A stretch of 64,000 nt of DNA from assembly GCF_017654505.1 (NCBI RefSeq), contig NC_054549.1, positions 24,242,969 to 24,306,968 of the forward strand, written 5' to 3'. Shown in pieces: positions 35,401 to 46,000 of this stretch. The position numbers and the translations under genes are program-made. Numbering within the stretch: the stretch's first letter is position 1; each line of letters starts with the position of its first letter. The notes beneath the pieces were generated by a model. The model was not told the origin of the DNA, searched no databases, and saw nothing but the letters and a program-made list of their open reading frames with translations. This stretch comes from Polyodon spathula (lineage: Eukaryota; Chordata; Actinopteri; Acipenseriformes; Polyodontidae).

Positions 35401-36481
35401 AGCCGTCCTTTCTCCGTGCTGCAAGTCTACAGCGAAGCCACCAGACCCATAGTGCCGGGAGACAACACAGATGTGAGTGGCTTCTACAGCAGACCCGCAG
35501 ATGCCCTGTCGGCAACATGGATGGCTGGTACGCGGTAAACTGCGGATTACCCTGCTGACCTGAGCCCTCCCCACCCAGGCGGCACTGGGCCAATTGTGCG
35601 CCTCGCACTGGGAAATCCCGGCCTCGATTGGCGATGGCATAACCTGGACTCGAATCAACTATTTCCGGGCTATAGGGCGCATCCTGCACTCCACTCGGAG
35701 CGTCTTTACTGGGTGCGCCACTTGGGAGTCAATCAATAGTTACTGCCCACCAAATTACAAATACACAAAAAATGTAACATTGTGTGCTTTCTTTTCACTT
35801 TAACACACTGTCCCTGCATTACAATACAAGACACTTAGTAGGGGGATTATAATCTAATTTACAGTTAATCCCACAGGTTATGTCACTATGCATGTGATTT
35901 GAACTAAAATCCTTATAGAAGAATGTAAAAGTAGTCGAAGACACTGACATGACCTGGTCAGTTTATTGCAGAAAAATGTCAGTAGCACTCAGATTAAAAG
36001 TAAATGCAGTGGAAGGTTGCATATCCGACTGTCACATAACCGCCCTGACCAATTAACTGCCTCTCTAAATAAATAAATAAATAAATAAATATTAAAAGTA
36101 GGCTACGGGAATAATGGCGTTGGCAGCACATGCAGCTTCCGCGATGGAAACAGAAAGAAAGCGTTCTAGCAATTGGCGTTTTGATGCGTTCCCCTTTAAG
36201 AGAGGCAGGCTGCGTGTAACAGTGACGTTTCAATACACCAGTCGAGAAAGCTTATTTTTTAGTTTATATGCATTTGTATTAAACAAAGCAAGCATCATAA
36301 ATGCACTGCTTACTGGCTGTTTGTTTAAAATAGCCGAAGCAATTCAAACTGAGCTTCTTATCCGTTTTGGCAATATCAAGGAAGAGCGAAAAGTACTGTA
36401 ACAGAGATATTAAGGAAGCAGAACCAGGGACTTCTAGAGTTAAGAAATAAGCCATCAGTTGCAGGTTACTGTACATTTTAT

Positions 36482-36544
<63 letters not shown>

Positions 36545-39500
36545 GAGCAGGAAGAGGGTTAATTCCTCCCTGCTGAGAAAAAAAAAAAACATGTGCAAAT
36601 TAACATTTGCTTAATTTGATTGTCAATTGTTTTATTATTAATTATCCCCTGCACCTGGTGATTATTGTAAATTAGAGCCAGGTGCAGGGTATTTAAAGAA
36701 AGCAGCCAGTTTACTTGGGGCTGCAGCTGTGTGGAGGGCCCGTTGGTGGTGCTTTCAACCGTTAGGGGAATGTTCAAGAAAATTGAAAATTGTCTCAATC
36801 TTGGATTCCTCAAAATAGCCACCCTTTGCCTTAATAACCGCCTCACAAACACAAGGCATTCAGTTAACAAGTTTCAGCAGGAAATCGCTCGACATGTCTT
36901 CCCAGCTCTTCTGCAGCAATTCCCAGAGATGTAGGGCACTTGTGGGTAGCTTTGACTTTTCTGTTCAGCTCGTCCCATACAAATTCTATGGGATTGAGGT
37001 CTGGAGACTGGGCAGACCAGGCCATTCGATTGAGTTGTCCTTCACTTTCCTTCTTCGCCAGATAGTTCTTGCACAACTTTGAGGTGTGTTTTGGGTCATT
37101 ATCTTGCTGAAGAATGAAGGACTGCCCAACTAGCCGTAATCTTGATGGAATGGCACGCATCTAAAGTATGCTGTGATAACCATGCTGGTTGAGCTTGCCA
37201 TGGACTTGGTAAAGATCACCAACTCTGTCGCCAGCAAAGCAACCCCAGACCATGACACTGCCTCCTCTATGCTTGACAGTGGGAACCACACATGCAGAAC
37301 TCATGCGCTCAGCGTCTTACAAATACTCTGCGGTTGGACCCAAATATTTCAAATTTTGTCTCATCGGTCCATAAGACCGACTTCCACTCCTCAAACGTCC
37401 AGTTTCTGTGTTTTTTGGCCCAGGCAAGTCTCTACCTCTTATTCTGCACTCTTAACAATGGTTTCTTTGCAGCAATTCTTCCAGTTAGGCCAGCTTCACG
37501 CAATCTCCTCTGAACAGCTGATTTTGAAACATCTGTACTTCTAATAGCATTTAGCTGATCTTGTATTTCAGGGGCAATTAATTGCCGGTATCGCAGACTT
37601 GTGACTTGAATGAACTTGTTCTCTGATTCTGAGGTCACCCTTGGCTTGCCTGACCTTGTTCGGTCCTCATGAGTGCCAGTTTCTTCAAATTGTTTGGTCT
37701 TGGCCACAGCAGTTGCAGACACTTGCAAAGTTCTTGTGATTTGTCTTAAAGATTGACCTTCATTTCTTAAAGTAATTACAGACTGTCTTTTTTCTTTGCT
37801 TAACTGAGTGTATTTTGCCATTTTCTGCTCCCTTACATTCAGGAATGACAAACTTGTGCCTATGCTACCTATATTTATAGTAATCGTGGACCCTCACCTG
37901 TTAATAATTAGTGACAAAAGGTTAATTAGGTAATATGCTAGTTAACTCGGAATATCTAACAAAGACACTTTTATACTTAAGCCAGTGTTCTAACACCGTG
38001 TTATACACATTTCAGACTTAACTGACTTGGGCTTCAGACTGAAATCCCCTTGCTTTGGGTGACCATTTCATTGAAACTGACAAGATTTACATTTTCATTT
38101 AAAAATAAAATTTTTGAATGCAATTCACTTTTTATCAGCTTATATAAGTACACGTATCGTAAAATGAAATATTAAGTGTTTATAGACAAGTTTATACAGT
38201 TAAAAGCATAGATAATCATGAAAAACCTGGTTTCAAGCAGGTGTTCTCATACTTTTGACTAGTACCGTACATATAAAAGCTTTGATAGCAAACTGCATAG
38301 CAACACTGTATTTGTAGCCTAATTGATCTCATTTACGTTTACTTTTAAAGCAAAAAATATCCCCATTTTTTTGTTCACTAACCTATGCTTGTTCTGTGCT
38401 ATTCGCAAATATTCCGCCTGAACCCCAGTATGTAGGAGGTCGGATGTGCAACGTTATACAGTAAATAGATGTTTATTTTTGAAGAGCTTTGCAGAAAGTA
38501 GCAGCCTTCCAAGTTAGCTGCATTCTGAATACACATACACTGCATTGCTGTTGCCAGCCACAGATAAAAAAAAAACTAGTTTTGCTGCTGGTGAAGAGAC
38601 AATTCGTGTGGCACAGTACTGACAAGCTCCATAGGAGCTTCCCCCACCAGCTCTGCAAGCTCTGACCTGAACATCCCTGCCATTCGGACCTGGGCATCTT
38701 CAGCAGATGGACAGATTACCAAATCCATTCACTTGTGGTTTGAAGAACGGCTGTGGTGTTAGCCCTGTTGTTCCTGTGACATGCTTCTTCTGGTGACCTG
38801 CTCTGAGCTTACTAATTATAGGTAGATTTTACACTTGGAAAAAAACAAATCTGCTCTAATATTCTTATTTCTGTATGTTGTAGCTCAACGGGATTTGTGA
38901 AAAAGGATTAGACATTGGGCATTCCAGAGTCACAACACTTGGCAAGCCTTCATTGGGTATGTTTGTCTGTGCTGAAATTCTGTAATACCTTTTTTATAGG
39001 CTTCATTCTTTGACTTTGGTTCTTGCAAAAAAGGGTGCAAAAAGTATTCTGGTAAAATCAGTCTGGTGTTCTGTCAGAGATGCCACACTGATGCTTCAAC
39101 CCTCTAAATGCAAGATTGGTGTGCTAGGCATCCTCAAGAGAACAGCATTTTCATCTGAGAGGACAAGCCCCTCCGACAGATTAATCTAGAGTTGAGCGGA
39201 AGAATTTAAAATTAAATCCAATGCAGAGCTAACGCTGTAGTCGGGAGCCATAGCTACAAGAATGAAGTGCTAGCGGAGTGGCATTATGCAAACTATGAGA
39301 CACCTCTTAAGTTATCATGTGGTGTAAAGGGCCACTGTGAAGAGTTAGCACTGTAAAATACAATACAGTCTTCTATAGTGACCTTTCGGCTGCAAAGTGA
39401 AAGGCCCTATTGAATGAACATGTCTTCATTATATCACAGACATTTGCAGAGCTTTATAATAAAATAACGACTTGGATCGCATTATTGAGGAGAGGTGATA

Positions 39501-41168
39501 AAAACGAGTGATCAGGAGAGGATTTATCAGTATGCACGTCTATAAAGTGGTATGTGAAAAATAGAGAGAACAAGGGGTGGGGCTTGGCTGTAGATACAGT
39601 ACTGAGTGTTTTTTTGCGATTCAGTGCCTTTTGAACCTGTTTTACTCTGAAAAAACAAATATTTTAAACAGCACCTGTAAAATAAATCACGTGTGTGAAA
39701 ATAAATTGGACCTGATATGCCTGATGAGCGCTGAATGAATGGATCGCAAAGGGTTAAAGTCAACATGACAAGCAAAATTTGGAGACTAATCAGATAGTGA
39801 GAAGGAAAACGAAATTTGGATATCCTTAGCACAGCGCAGCATAGTAATAGATGTCGATGCCATGATCACAATTCATTTGTCCAATAAAAATGGAACCCTG
39901 TGGTGCGCTTGAATTCCACAGCAAGGTATGGCTCATCCTAACAATGCAGTCTCTGAGGTCTGAGCCAAGACTGAAACATCACAAAGATACAGTCAACTAG
40001 GCATGTGTATTCACTTGACATGCAAATGAATTACACCACACAGGTGAACTAAAATAGACAAATACCGGAAGCACCACACACCTGTACAGAGTACCCTACT
40101 TTCTGTTTTCACTGGAATTGTCATTAATGGTGATGTTTGAGCTGACTGTGTGAAATTGATGATCCATCGCTAATGTAGTAGTTATTCATGTAGCCCCTGG
40201 ACTAAAGGCAGCTCTGCCCTGTCTTAATTACATACACACAATCTATAATATACATGGACAATAATATATCTGTCTACATCTATATATGCAAAAGAAGATA
40301 AATCTTTATTCAGAGAATTTCTGTGTTAATTGTAGCCACCTGTCCTTCCCCCTCAAACTCCATTAACCCGGAGCCTTCAGACTACTTTAGCATGTCATCT
40401 AACACTTCTCTGTGAATGATCTGCAAATGTGAGCTCTGCTGGAGCCCCTCCCTGGTCTCCTTCCACAGCAGGTGTATGTACACTGCCTATGAAGGACTGC
40501 TGATTTCTGCATGCTGTACCTGCCTGAAACACAAGAGCCATCACACTGTGTCACTGCTGGCGCGCACCTGTGAGGGTAACCTGGTGTGCATTTTTCTCTG
40601 TGCTGTGCTGTTAACAGATCTGTCAGATGATCAGGGCTGGTACTTCTAAGACAGCCTGAATCTCCAGATCCAGTATGTGATTAACTGCAGGGCTCCCAGG
40701 CGTGGTTTGAGGATTGTTTCAAGTTGCTGTTTATGTATAACGAGGCATTGCATGTCATACGTTTTACTCGGATTCCCCTCTTTGTGAATGAAATCCCCCC
40801 GAGAAGACTTTATTGTCGTAAGTGTGTACAGCATGTCATACTGAACACATCAGATTCTCAAGATCTAGAGGGGTGTCTGTCTTTATATTCTTCCACCTCT
40901 ATCTCACACTGTTATCGCAAGCTGGGGAACCGCATATCCATTTGCCATCAAACTTGTTATTAACAATTATTTATCATTTATCATTATTTGTCAGATTGTA
41001 ATTTAATTTGTCAGGTGTACAGTTGGGTATCGAGTTGAGAAATTGATTATTAAATTATTATAATTTTTATTAATAGGTGTTTATCTGTCCAAGCATGCTG
41101 ATCTGCTACAGATTAATCCCTTTGATGTCGGAGCAACTGGAGAAATAATTATATTCGAAGTTATGAAG
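29169..41168 (+). CDS. TASOR: TASOR N-terminal exons (HUSH complex subunit), 3' part missing
   Basis: Exons 29169-29487, 34205-34350, 34446-34538, 38884-38956 and 41077-41168 join without a stop into 241 residues. TASOR scaffolds the HUSH complex with MPP8 and periphilin, which silences retroelements through H3K9 methylation. The segment RRSFHIPCKNKEKN then ALFQLMSLDSREFKEIL, EFIEKRRELKEEG, ESYAFLLAD, GICEKGLDIGHSRVTTLGKP and GVYLSKHADLLQINPFDVGA matches human TASOR as I remember it. It covers the start of the pseudo-PARP (DUF3715) domain. Human TASOR exceeds 1500 residues; the next expected segments (KSIYDP region onward) are not found before the IP6K1 promoter or later in the window. If the last intron were retained, translation would stop after two codons (GTA ATA TAA). 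It is either a truncated paralogue or a gene cut by a rearrangement. The paralogue TASOR2 is less likely. Confidence 0.88.
31535..31690. mobile_element. Dispersed repeat resembling a common fish element end
   Basis: Words such as CCTCAAGTTCAATTCCAG, TATTCCAACCAGGGC, TTAATTAATTGCC and AAAACCTGGAC occur in the order seen in many fish interspersed repeats. The boundaries and family are uncertain. Confidence 0.45.
32309..32430. repeat. Fold-back repeat with arms of about 54 bp
   Basis: The left arm 32309-32362 and right arm 32377-32430 are inverted copies with a few mismatches (GAATATCCAG...GGAACAA). The loop contains the palindrome AGCATGCT. A direct repeat of GGGAGGTGAATATC sits within each arm. 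Confidence 0.85.
32731..32776. repeat. Adjacent poly-A and poly-T runs
   Basis: A run of about 14 A followed after a short gap by about 15 T; a self-complementary homopolymer pair in TASOR intron 1. Confidence 0.9.
33128..33540. mobile_element. MITE-like DNA element with imperfect inverted ends
   Basis: ACCCAGGTCAGAAATTACCC near 33130 pairs with the reverse complement of the end near 33535 (ACCTAGGTCAGAC, then CAGGTCCCAGTG). GATTTCACACT words lie near both ends. Internal words (ACCCGGGTCAAAG) recall Harbinger-type fish elements. It has no transposase and is about 410 bp. Confidence 0.6.
34205..34350 (+). CDS. TASOR: TASOR coding exon 2
   Basis: Acceptor TTTTGCAG and donor GTCGGC (weak at +3 to +6). 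It enters in phase 1 (G plus CG gives Ala) and leaves in phase 0. It encodes LFQLMSLDSREFKEILKTM, a Ser-rich stretch, then SLIHSETLEKE. Confidence 0.9.
34446..34538 (+). CDS. TASOR: TASOR coding exon 3
   Basis: 31 codons, phase 0 at both ends, only 95 bp after exon 2. Acceptor TTCTACAG and donor GTGGGC. It encodes FIEKRRELKEEGRTEKELVE then SYAFLLADPTK. Confidence 0.93.
35235..35735 (-). mobile_element. tRNA-derived SINE, near full length
   Basis: On the minus strand the head reads AGTGGCGCACCCAGTAAAG (A-box-like) and GATTCGAGTCC (B-box-like). A body of about 400 bp follows, with CACAATTGGCCCAGTG and ACGTGTGACTGCTGCC. The tail is TTGGGCTTTCCAAACTGG then GGAGAAAACCGGGG. This family is widespread in fishes. 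Both-strand ORFs of about 115 residues within it are artefacts of a young GC-rich copy. It lies in TASOR intron 3. Confidence 0.88.
36068..36090. repeat. (AAAT)n microsatellite
   Basis: About six AAAT units in TASOR intron 3. Confidence 0.9.
36484..36541. repeat. (AT)n microsatellite
   Basis: About 29 TA units, directly abutting the LTR-like block that starts TGTGAGCAGG. Confidence 0.98.
36542..36765 (+). mobile_element. LTR-like fragment, same family as 262-905
   Basis: Starts TGTGAGCAGGAAGAGGG and shares TTAATTATCCCCTGCACCTG, TAAATTAGAGCCAGGTGCAG and GGGTATTTAAAGAAAGCAGC with the minus-strand copy at the window start. It breaks off where the Tc1-like element begins. Confidence 0.6.
36770..38264 (-). 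pseudogene. Tc1/mariner transposon, transposase pseudogene on minus strand
   Basis: The transposase start MAKYTQLSKEKRQSVITLRN lies at 37821 and reads leftwards through an HTH region (LRQITRTLQVSATAVAKT) to KKPLLRVQNKR near 37432. A middle part with the WTDET and HGGGS-type DDE motifs is out of frame around 37160-37430. Then FILQQDNDPKHTSKLCKNYL and SPDLNPIEFVWDELNRKVK follow to 36864, and after another frameshift a C-terminal piece ends near 36800. The 5' inverted repeat ends at about 38264 (TACTTTTGACTAGTAC). The opposite inverted repeat is missing, so the copy is truncated and dead. Confidence 0.92.
38265..38883. other. End of TASOR intron 3, nothing recognised
   Basis: No repeat or exon identified. 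The minus-strand open frame at 38473-38697 shows no known domain. Confidence 0.5.
38884..38956 (+). CDS. TASOR: TASOR coding exon 4
   Basis: Acceptor TATGTTGTAG and donor GTATGT. It runs from phase 0 to phase 1 and encodes LNGICEKGLDIGHSRVTTLG then KPSLG. This is the most conserved part of the pseudo-PARP fold (human ICEKGLHVG as I remember it). Confidence 0.93.
39427..39650. mobile_element. Dispersed repeat, copy 1 of an inverted pair
   Basis: About 220 bp, including CAAGGGGTGGGGCTTGGCTG, TGGATCGCATTA and TCACAGACATTTGCAGAGC. It matches the reverse complement of 57895-58125 at roughly 85% by eye. It lies in TASOR intron 4. Confidence 0.85.
39651..41076. other. Rest of TASOR intron 4, nothing recognised
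   Basis: AT-rich, with no identifiable exon or repeat family. Confidence 0.5.
41077..41168 (+). CDS. TASOR: TASOR coding exon 5, last recognisable
   Basis: Acceptor TTATTAATAG and donor GTAATA. It enters in phase 1 (G plus GT gives Gly) and ends in phase 0. It encodes VYLSKHADLLQINPFDVGAT then GEIIIFEVMK. Human continues with GKIKSIYDP, for which I find no exon here. Confidence 0.92.
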
Positions 41169-41189
41169 GTAATATAATTAAAGTTTCAG

Positions 41190-41570
41190 ATTTTTCCGAG
41201 CGACCGTGGTCGATGCCGATTCTATCGGTACCGAGACTATTGGTGCTGAGTCAGTCGGTGCCGAGTCTGTCGGTGATGCTCTGACCGGAGCCGAGTTAAT
41301 TCGGCATTGAGGACGGCGTCGAAGATGTTTTTCACCTGTGCCGGACAATCGGCGTCAGGGTCATGTCAAGGAGCTGTTCAAGCCGGTGCCGACTGATGTA
41401 GCCGAGTGAATCGGGGTTGGCGTCGATGGGAAGCGCAGTCGTGCTAGGAAAGCCCGAGGCTTGATAGGGTCACGTAGGCCTGAACTATAAGGTAGCTGAG
41501 GCTGAATAAATCAGCGAAGAGAACGACACTGCGAGCCCACGGGTCAATCTGCAGCACTACAATAGCTCCT
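41190..41570. other. CpG-dense block of unknown origin
   Basis: Beginning about 22 bp after the TASOR exon 5 donor, CG dinucleotides become frequent in an otherwise AT-rich intron. Variants of GTCGGTGCCGAGT recur about every 18-24 bp over the first 110 bp. A plus-strand frame gives a short GAESVGAESVG-type repeat but soon stops. It is probably part of an unidentified mobile element. Confidence 0.6.
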
Positions 41571-42170
41571 GCAATGGTAATAAATTTCACACGAGGTAGT
41601 AAAGATCAATGGCCGCTTGTCAATCTCAGTAAGAGGGGTTGAAACCAACTCTATCAGTAAAACTGATGCAAGACTAAGGCAAGAGGAATCTCTAAAAAAC
41701 ACTCAAGTGACTTACCGTGTGATTTAATAAATTTGTCGGTTAGGGTCGGGGTGGGTTGATTTCGTAGAGTTGCCGAGTTCTGGAAGTGAAAGGTTGGAGT
41801 GCTTGGTAAATGCTCTAGAATCATCTAATGCCCTGAGGACACTTTCTAGCAGATATTCCTTTACGCTGCTTCCCCTTCACAAGAAAAACATATTTTGCGT
41901 GACTAATGTGTAATGTTTAAAGATTTTAAAAAGTTCCTTACCTAAGACGCAACTAGTTTTTCCGTTATTTTCACTGACGCAGATGACGCAATTTTTTTTT
42001 TTTCATGCCACAGCTTTTTAACTAGTCCACCTCCTGTTGTATTGCTAGGATTCAGAAACTACGTCAGGTCAAGTGGGATCATAATATCTGTAACACCGGG
42101 TAAGGAACAGATGTTCGGTATTAATATACTGTGGGGTAAATGGGCTTCACCAGAGAAAAATAGCATACTG
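41571..42170. other. Unrecognised, possibly the rest of the same element
   Basis: Moderate CpG continues to about 41800. No coding frame of note. This is intron or flank after the last TASOR exon. Confidence 0.4.
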
Positions 42171-42235
42171 TACCTGTAAGAGGTCTGGATAAAGGCGCCA
42201 GCCAAATAAATATCTAAATAATAATAATAAAACTT
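42170..42235 (+). mobile_element. SINE/LINE 3' tail
   Basis: GTCTGGATAAAGGCGCCAGC followed by CAAATAAAT and an AATAATAATAAT end is the characteristic tail of several fish SINEs and their partner LINEs. The upstream body is not recognisable. Confidence 0.65.
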
Positions 42236-42384
42236 AGTGCTAAAATGTTAATAATCACATTTGAGAGACACTGAAAGGAGAGATAACAGAGGTTGTAAGT
42301 TATATGCATGAGTGACTTCATGAAAATCTTTTTTTGCTTATTTTTATTTATTTATTATTGTTTAAGTAAAACACTATAGATGCA

Positions 42385-42387
<3 letters not shown>

Positions 42388-42448
<61 letters not shown>
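42388..42448. repeat. (AAT)n microsatellite
   Basis: About 20 AAT units. Confidence 0.97.
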
Positions 42449-42449
42449 T

Positions 42450-43685
42450 GCTTATTCCTGTGCTGTAGGTCATAGACAAAATTAGGTACCAGACAGCAGC
42501 ACAAACGTAATCATTCATATTGTATCTACACACACACACGTAATCTCAGTGTACTGATGACATTGAGCAATTTCCATTTATTTCCATTTATTTTAGTATT
42601 TATTCTACATTATTAACTGTTAGATTTATATTAATGTATTGTATTCAACATGAATAAACAGAACAAGCCTTCAGTCCATCACCACCTCCATTATTTCCAT
42701 GCCGTCTATCCTGCAAGTACCAGATGAATGAGGAGATCACCTCATTCAGGACAGCAGAGAGGATGCTTAGTTTGCCTGGAGGTATCCAGACATTTAATTA
42801 TTTCCACTGTAAACACAATATTTTTAAAATTGCATGATAGGGTCCAATGTAATAACACAAGATTGCAACCCCACTGTCACAATGTAGATTGCAGTGTACC
42901 AGCTTTGACTTTCACTGTGAGGTGGTTTGGGTCCGGCTCTACTTTGACATCATGTTTTAGCAGGCTTCACATTCAAAATCCTCCCAGAATAGAGCTTTAC
43001 CTCATAAGCCAATGCTAAAACATATGTGCTCCATGTTTAAAAAATTTTCAATGTAACAAAGCCTTTTTAAAATGTCTCTTATGTTTGCTGTGATAGAAGA
43101 ACAGATCTTGGAGAAAAACAAGTGCAAGGAGGTTTCAAGAGGGGAGGACGTTTGTGTTTTTAAAGCTTCCCCTTGCCTAGCGTCTGTTTACATAAGCTAA
43201 GTTTCTTTTAGTGTTACGGTTAATGCTTGATGGACAAACGGCTAGAATGACTGTAGCGTTTACACTGTAGTGTTGTCACAGAGAAGAAACTGGCTTCACT
43301 GAAGTGTAAATAATGGCGTGTGGAAAACAGAAAGAAGAACAGCAGAACAGCCCAGGGCTGGTGAGAAAGCTATGGTTATTACAACTCTAAAAGATATTCA
43401 GACATGGGTAGCAGAAGATCTGTTTACATGCATTAGGTGTTTTGCTTCCCATGTTATGATTATTGTTCATCTAATCTATGTTATAAATATCTATGATAGT
43501 TAAGTAGAACTGAACAGCAGCACTGAGGTGAGAACCCTGAACACAGGCTTATCAAAAAGAGTTTGAGTGTCTGCAATCCAGTCATTCTGAATGATTGTGA
43601 TAAAAAAAAGATAGGGGACAGGAAAAACGTACGTATTTCACAGTCTACGTGACCAGTGTCATAATGCAGCACTCAGTATGGGCCC
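42450..43685. other. Nothing recognised
   Basis: No TASOR exon or other coding signal found on either strand. Confidence 0.5.
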
Positions 43686-43689
43686 CTTA

Positions 43690-43885
43690 TTAAAGTCACC
43701 ACAGTAACAGCATAGCAAAGTGTAATAATGCACAGTGATACTACAGCAAAGTGTAATAAAGCACAGTGACAGTACAGCAAAGTGTAATAAAGCACAGTGA
43801 CAGTACAGCAGCGTAATAAATCACAGTGAAAGTACATCAAAGTGTAATAAATCACAGTGAACGCACAGCAAAGTGTAATAAAGCA
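43690..43885. repeat. Minisatellite, about 31-bp unit (AAAGTGTAATAAAGCACAGT)
   Basis: About six copies with CAGCAAAGTGTAATAAAGCA cores, followed by ACCATGGGAAAAGCATGGGG near 43942. A member of the same word family as 5911-6099. Confidence 0.88.
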
Positions 43886-44076
43886 GATAGATAAACACCA
43901 TACAGGTACAGGACATTAAAAAAAAAGTATAACAGTATAACCATGGGAAAAGCATGGGGAAGTTACAAAATGTTTGTAGTAAACTTTTATTAGGGATATC
44001 CTACCTTTAATGTAATCATTGCTTTATTTCTTTTTCTATATGAATATATGATTTAACATGGGGGAATTAAGTAAGA

Positions 44077-44106
44077 AGAAGAAGAAGAAGAAGAAAAAGA
44101 AAAAAA
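44077..44106. repeat. (GAA)n short purine tract
   Basis: Five to six AAG units running into A-rich sequence. Confidence 0.9.
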
Positions 44107-44342
44107 CATCAGCACTGGTACAGATACATTCAAATTCCCATTTGAGATTGCGTGTGCTGCTGTCAGGCCCGGTGCTGAGTAGTTCCTGGCACTGAGAAGA
44201 CATTAGTTTTACCTTAATGGAAGTTGTTATTTTTCAAGTATTTTGTCTGGCATGATGACAGAGAATCTGCCTCTGAACTGCAAGTACTGGAAATAACACA
44301 AGAACACACACTGACTGTAACTAGATATGTTTAGGGGCTGGA

Positions 44343-44455
44343 ATGATGGCCATGTACCTGGCTATAAAGCATGTCCCTGGCTGTAAAGCATGTTTCTGGT
44401 TGTAAAGCATATCCATGGCTGTAAAGCATGTCCCTGGTTATAAAGCATGTCAGTC
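44343..44455. repeat. Minisatellite, 19-bp unit, about 6 copies
   Basis: Unit CTGGCTGTAAAGCATGTCC with point changes. Confidence 0.92.
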
Positions 44456-45516
44456 AATAAAAGGAACACGCTATTAGAACTGAATTCCTGGTCTTGTTGC
44501 TGCCATGTGTATCACAGAGCTTTGCACAGGCAGCCACAATGATCTACTGTGATGACTTCAGAAGATTGAGCAATACTTGAAGATAATATCTTTAAGGAAT
44601 AGAAAGAAGACAAGTGTTGAATTGACTACGTAACTGGAAGAAGGCACAGGTGTTGTTGTCCATCAAATCAGCCGTACGAAGGACACTCTTGAAATCAGGA
44701 CTTAGGATGTGTTGCAGTAAGAATACCTCTGTTAAGAAAGGGGAACAAGACTAAAAGGCTAAACTATGCACAAGAACACAGAAATTGGACAACAGCATAA
44801 TTAATTATTGTCATATTAGCAATGTGCTTTATTTTGCATTCGTTATTAAGTAATAACAGAGCTCCATAGAAAACTATGGGAGGGCAGTGTCCAGTTGTAG
44901 TACTTGGTAATATGGTAATATAGCACGCGCATTTTGATGCTTTACTAACAGAATTCAATTAAAATAAACGTATCTTGATTTGTGTCATGTCACACGATGC
45001 TTATAATCCCAGTGGTATGAGGTGGCTGGTTCATTCACACCACATTCTGGTCGGAGTCGAGGTTTCTGACCCTGAGGCAGGTCAGAATTACGTCCTCCAC
45101 ACGCTTGCGACGTGAGCGTTTTTGGAAAGTCGTAGAGACTTTTCTCACACGTCTGTGACCAGAAATCGCAGTCGGATATTGCTGAAAAAAGTCATAATTT
45201 GCTGCATGTTCGGATTGAAACTGCACAAGCTTTAGCTGTTTGAGTCTGGCTTATCGTATTCATCTGCGACAGAAACATGTACCAGCCCTAAAACAAAACC
45301 ACGCATACGTCATTTTACCAGCGTTTAGGAGAAGCAATGTCGCGTTTTAAAATGTATTCGTATATCGTGTATATACACCGGATATATAAACCAAGGTCAC
45401 ACAAAACAACTTTGCTGGTGTAAACAAACTGGACAGTATGCAAGGGCAGTGTTTTACTACCTGTGGTTATTTCAATTTTTATTTTATTTTTTATTTTTTT
45501 TTTGTTTTGTTTTACC

Positions 45517-45521
<5 letters not shown>

Positions 45522-45560
<39 letters not shown>
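45522..45560. repeat. Poly-A tract, 39 bp
   Basis: Pure A run preceded by T-rich sequence. No retrogene or SINE body is recognisable upstream. Confidence 0.98.
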
Positions 45561-45562
<2 letters not shown>

Positions 45563-45639
45563 GTTATGATGATCATCTTGTTTTACGTACATATCCAACA
45601 TCATAACTCCAGTTAACAAGCCATTGACTGGATTGTGGG

Positions 45640-46000
45640 TATGTCTGTTTCAGCATTCGAACCACCGTTGCTAGGAGAGGTCTTCTGCAGCCAATGGAAA
45701 CAGAGGTGGGAGAGGCATTACATTGGCTAAATGGCAAATTGGATAGAGGAAGGCGGGACTATAAGAGACGTTTCTGTTATTTTGATTGGCTGATATTATG
45801 CAACGGTAGAAGGCAGGTGCAGACTATTAGTTGCTATGACGTGCATGTCCTGACCTCCGAGCCGCCATTATTATTTTCTGAAGGGAAAAGATATCTGTGC
45901 TGTTTTGGCCGGTAGGAGAATGCTGAAACCCGAGAGAGATGGTACCGATAACCACGCTCTTTTCAACCCCAGAGAGAAAAGTTACGTTGCACTAAAATAA
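45640..46000 (+). promoter_or_regulatory. IP6K1: Candidate IP6K1 promoter
   Basis: Three CCAAT-type boxes: CCAATGG near 45693, and inverted ATTGG near 45722 and 45784. A CRE-like ATGACGTGC lies near 45838 and a YY1-like GCCGCCATTATTATT near 45863. Local GC and CpG rise, and there is no TATA box. The arrangement is typical of a TATA-less housekeeping promoter. The link to IP6K1 rests on strand and on the lack of another gene between. Confidence 0.5.

Noticed and set aside
35311..35689. Two overlapping minus-strand frames of about 115 residues
   Set aside because: They lie wholly inside the tRNA-derived SINE.
35620..35735. Possible tRNA gene on the minus strand
   Set aside because: A- and B-box-like words are present, but they belong to a SINE head with body and tail; the cloverleaf is degenerate.
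42728..43018. 96-residue frame considered as a missing TASOR exon
   Set aside because: It shows no similarity to the TASOR segment expected after EVMK and lacks matching splice phases.
45035..45226. Minus-strand 63-residue frame with NYDFFQQYPTAISGHRR
   Set aside because: It looks compositionally plausible, but I recognise no family, it has no splice partners, and it could be a transposon scrap.
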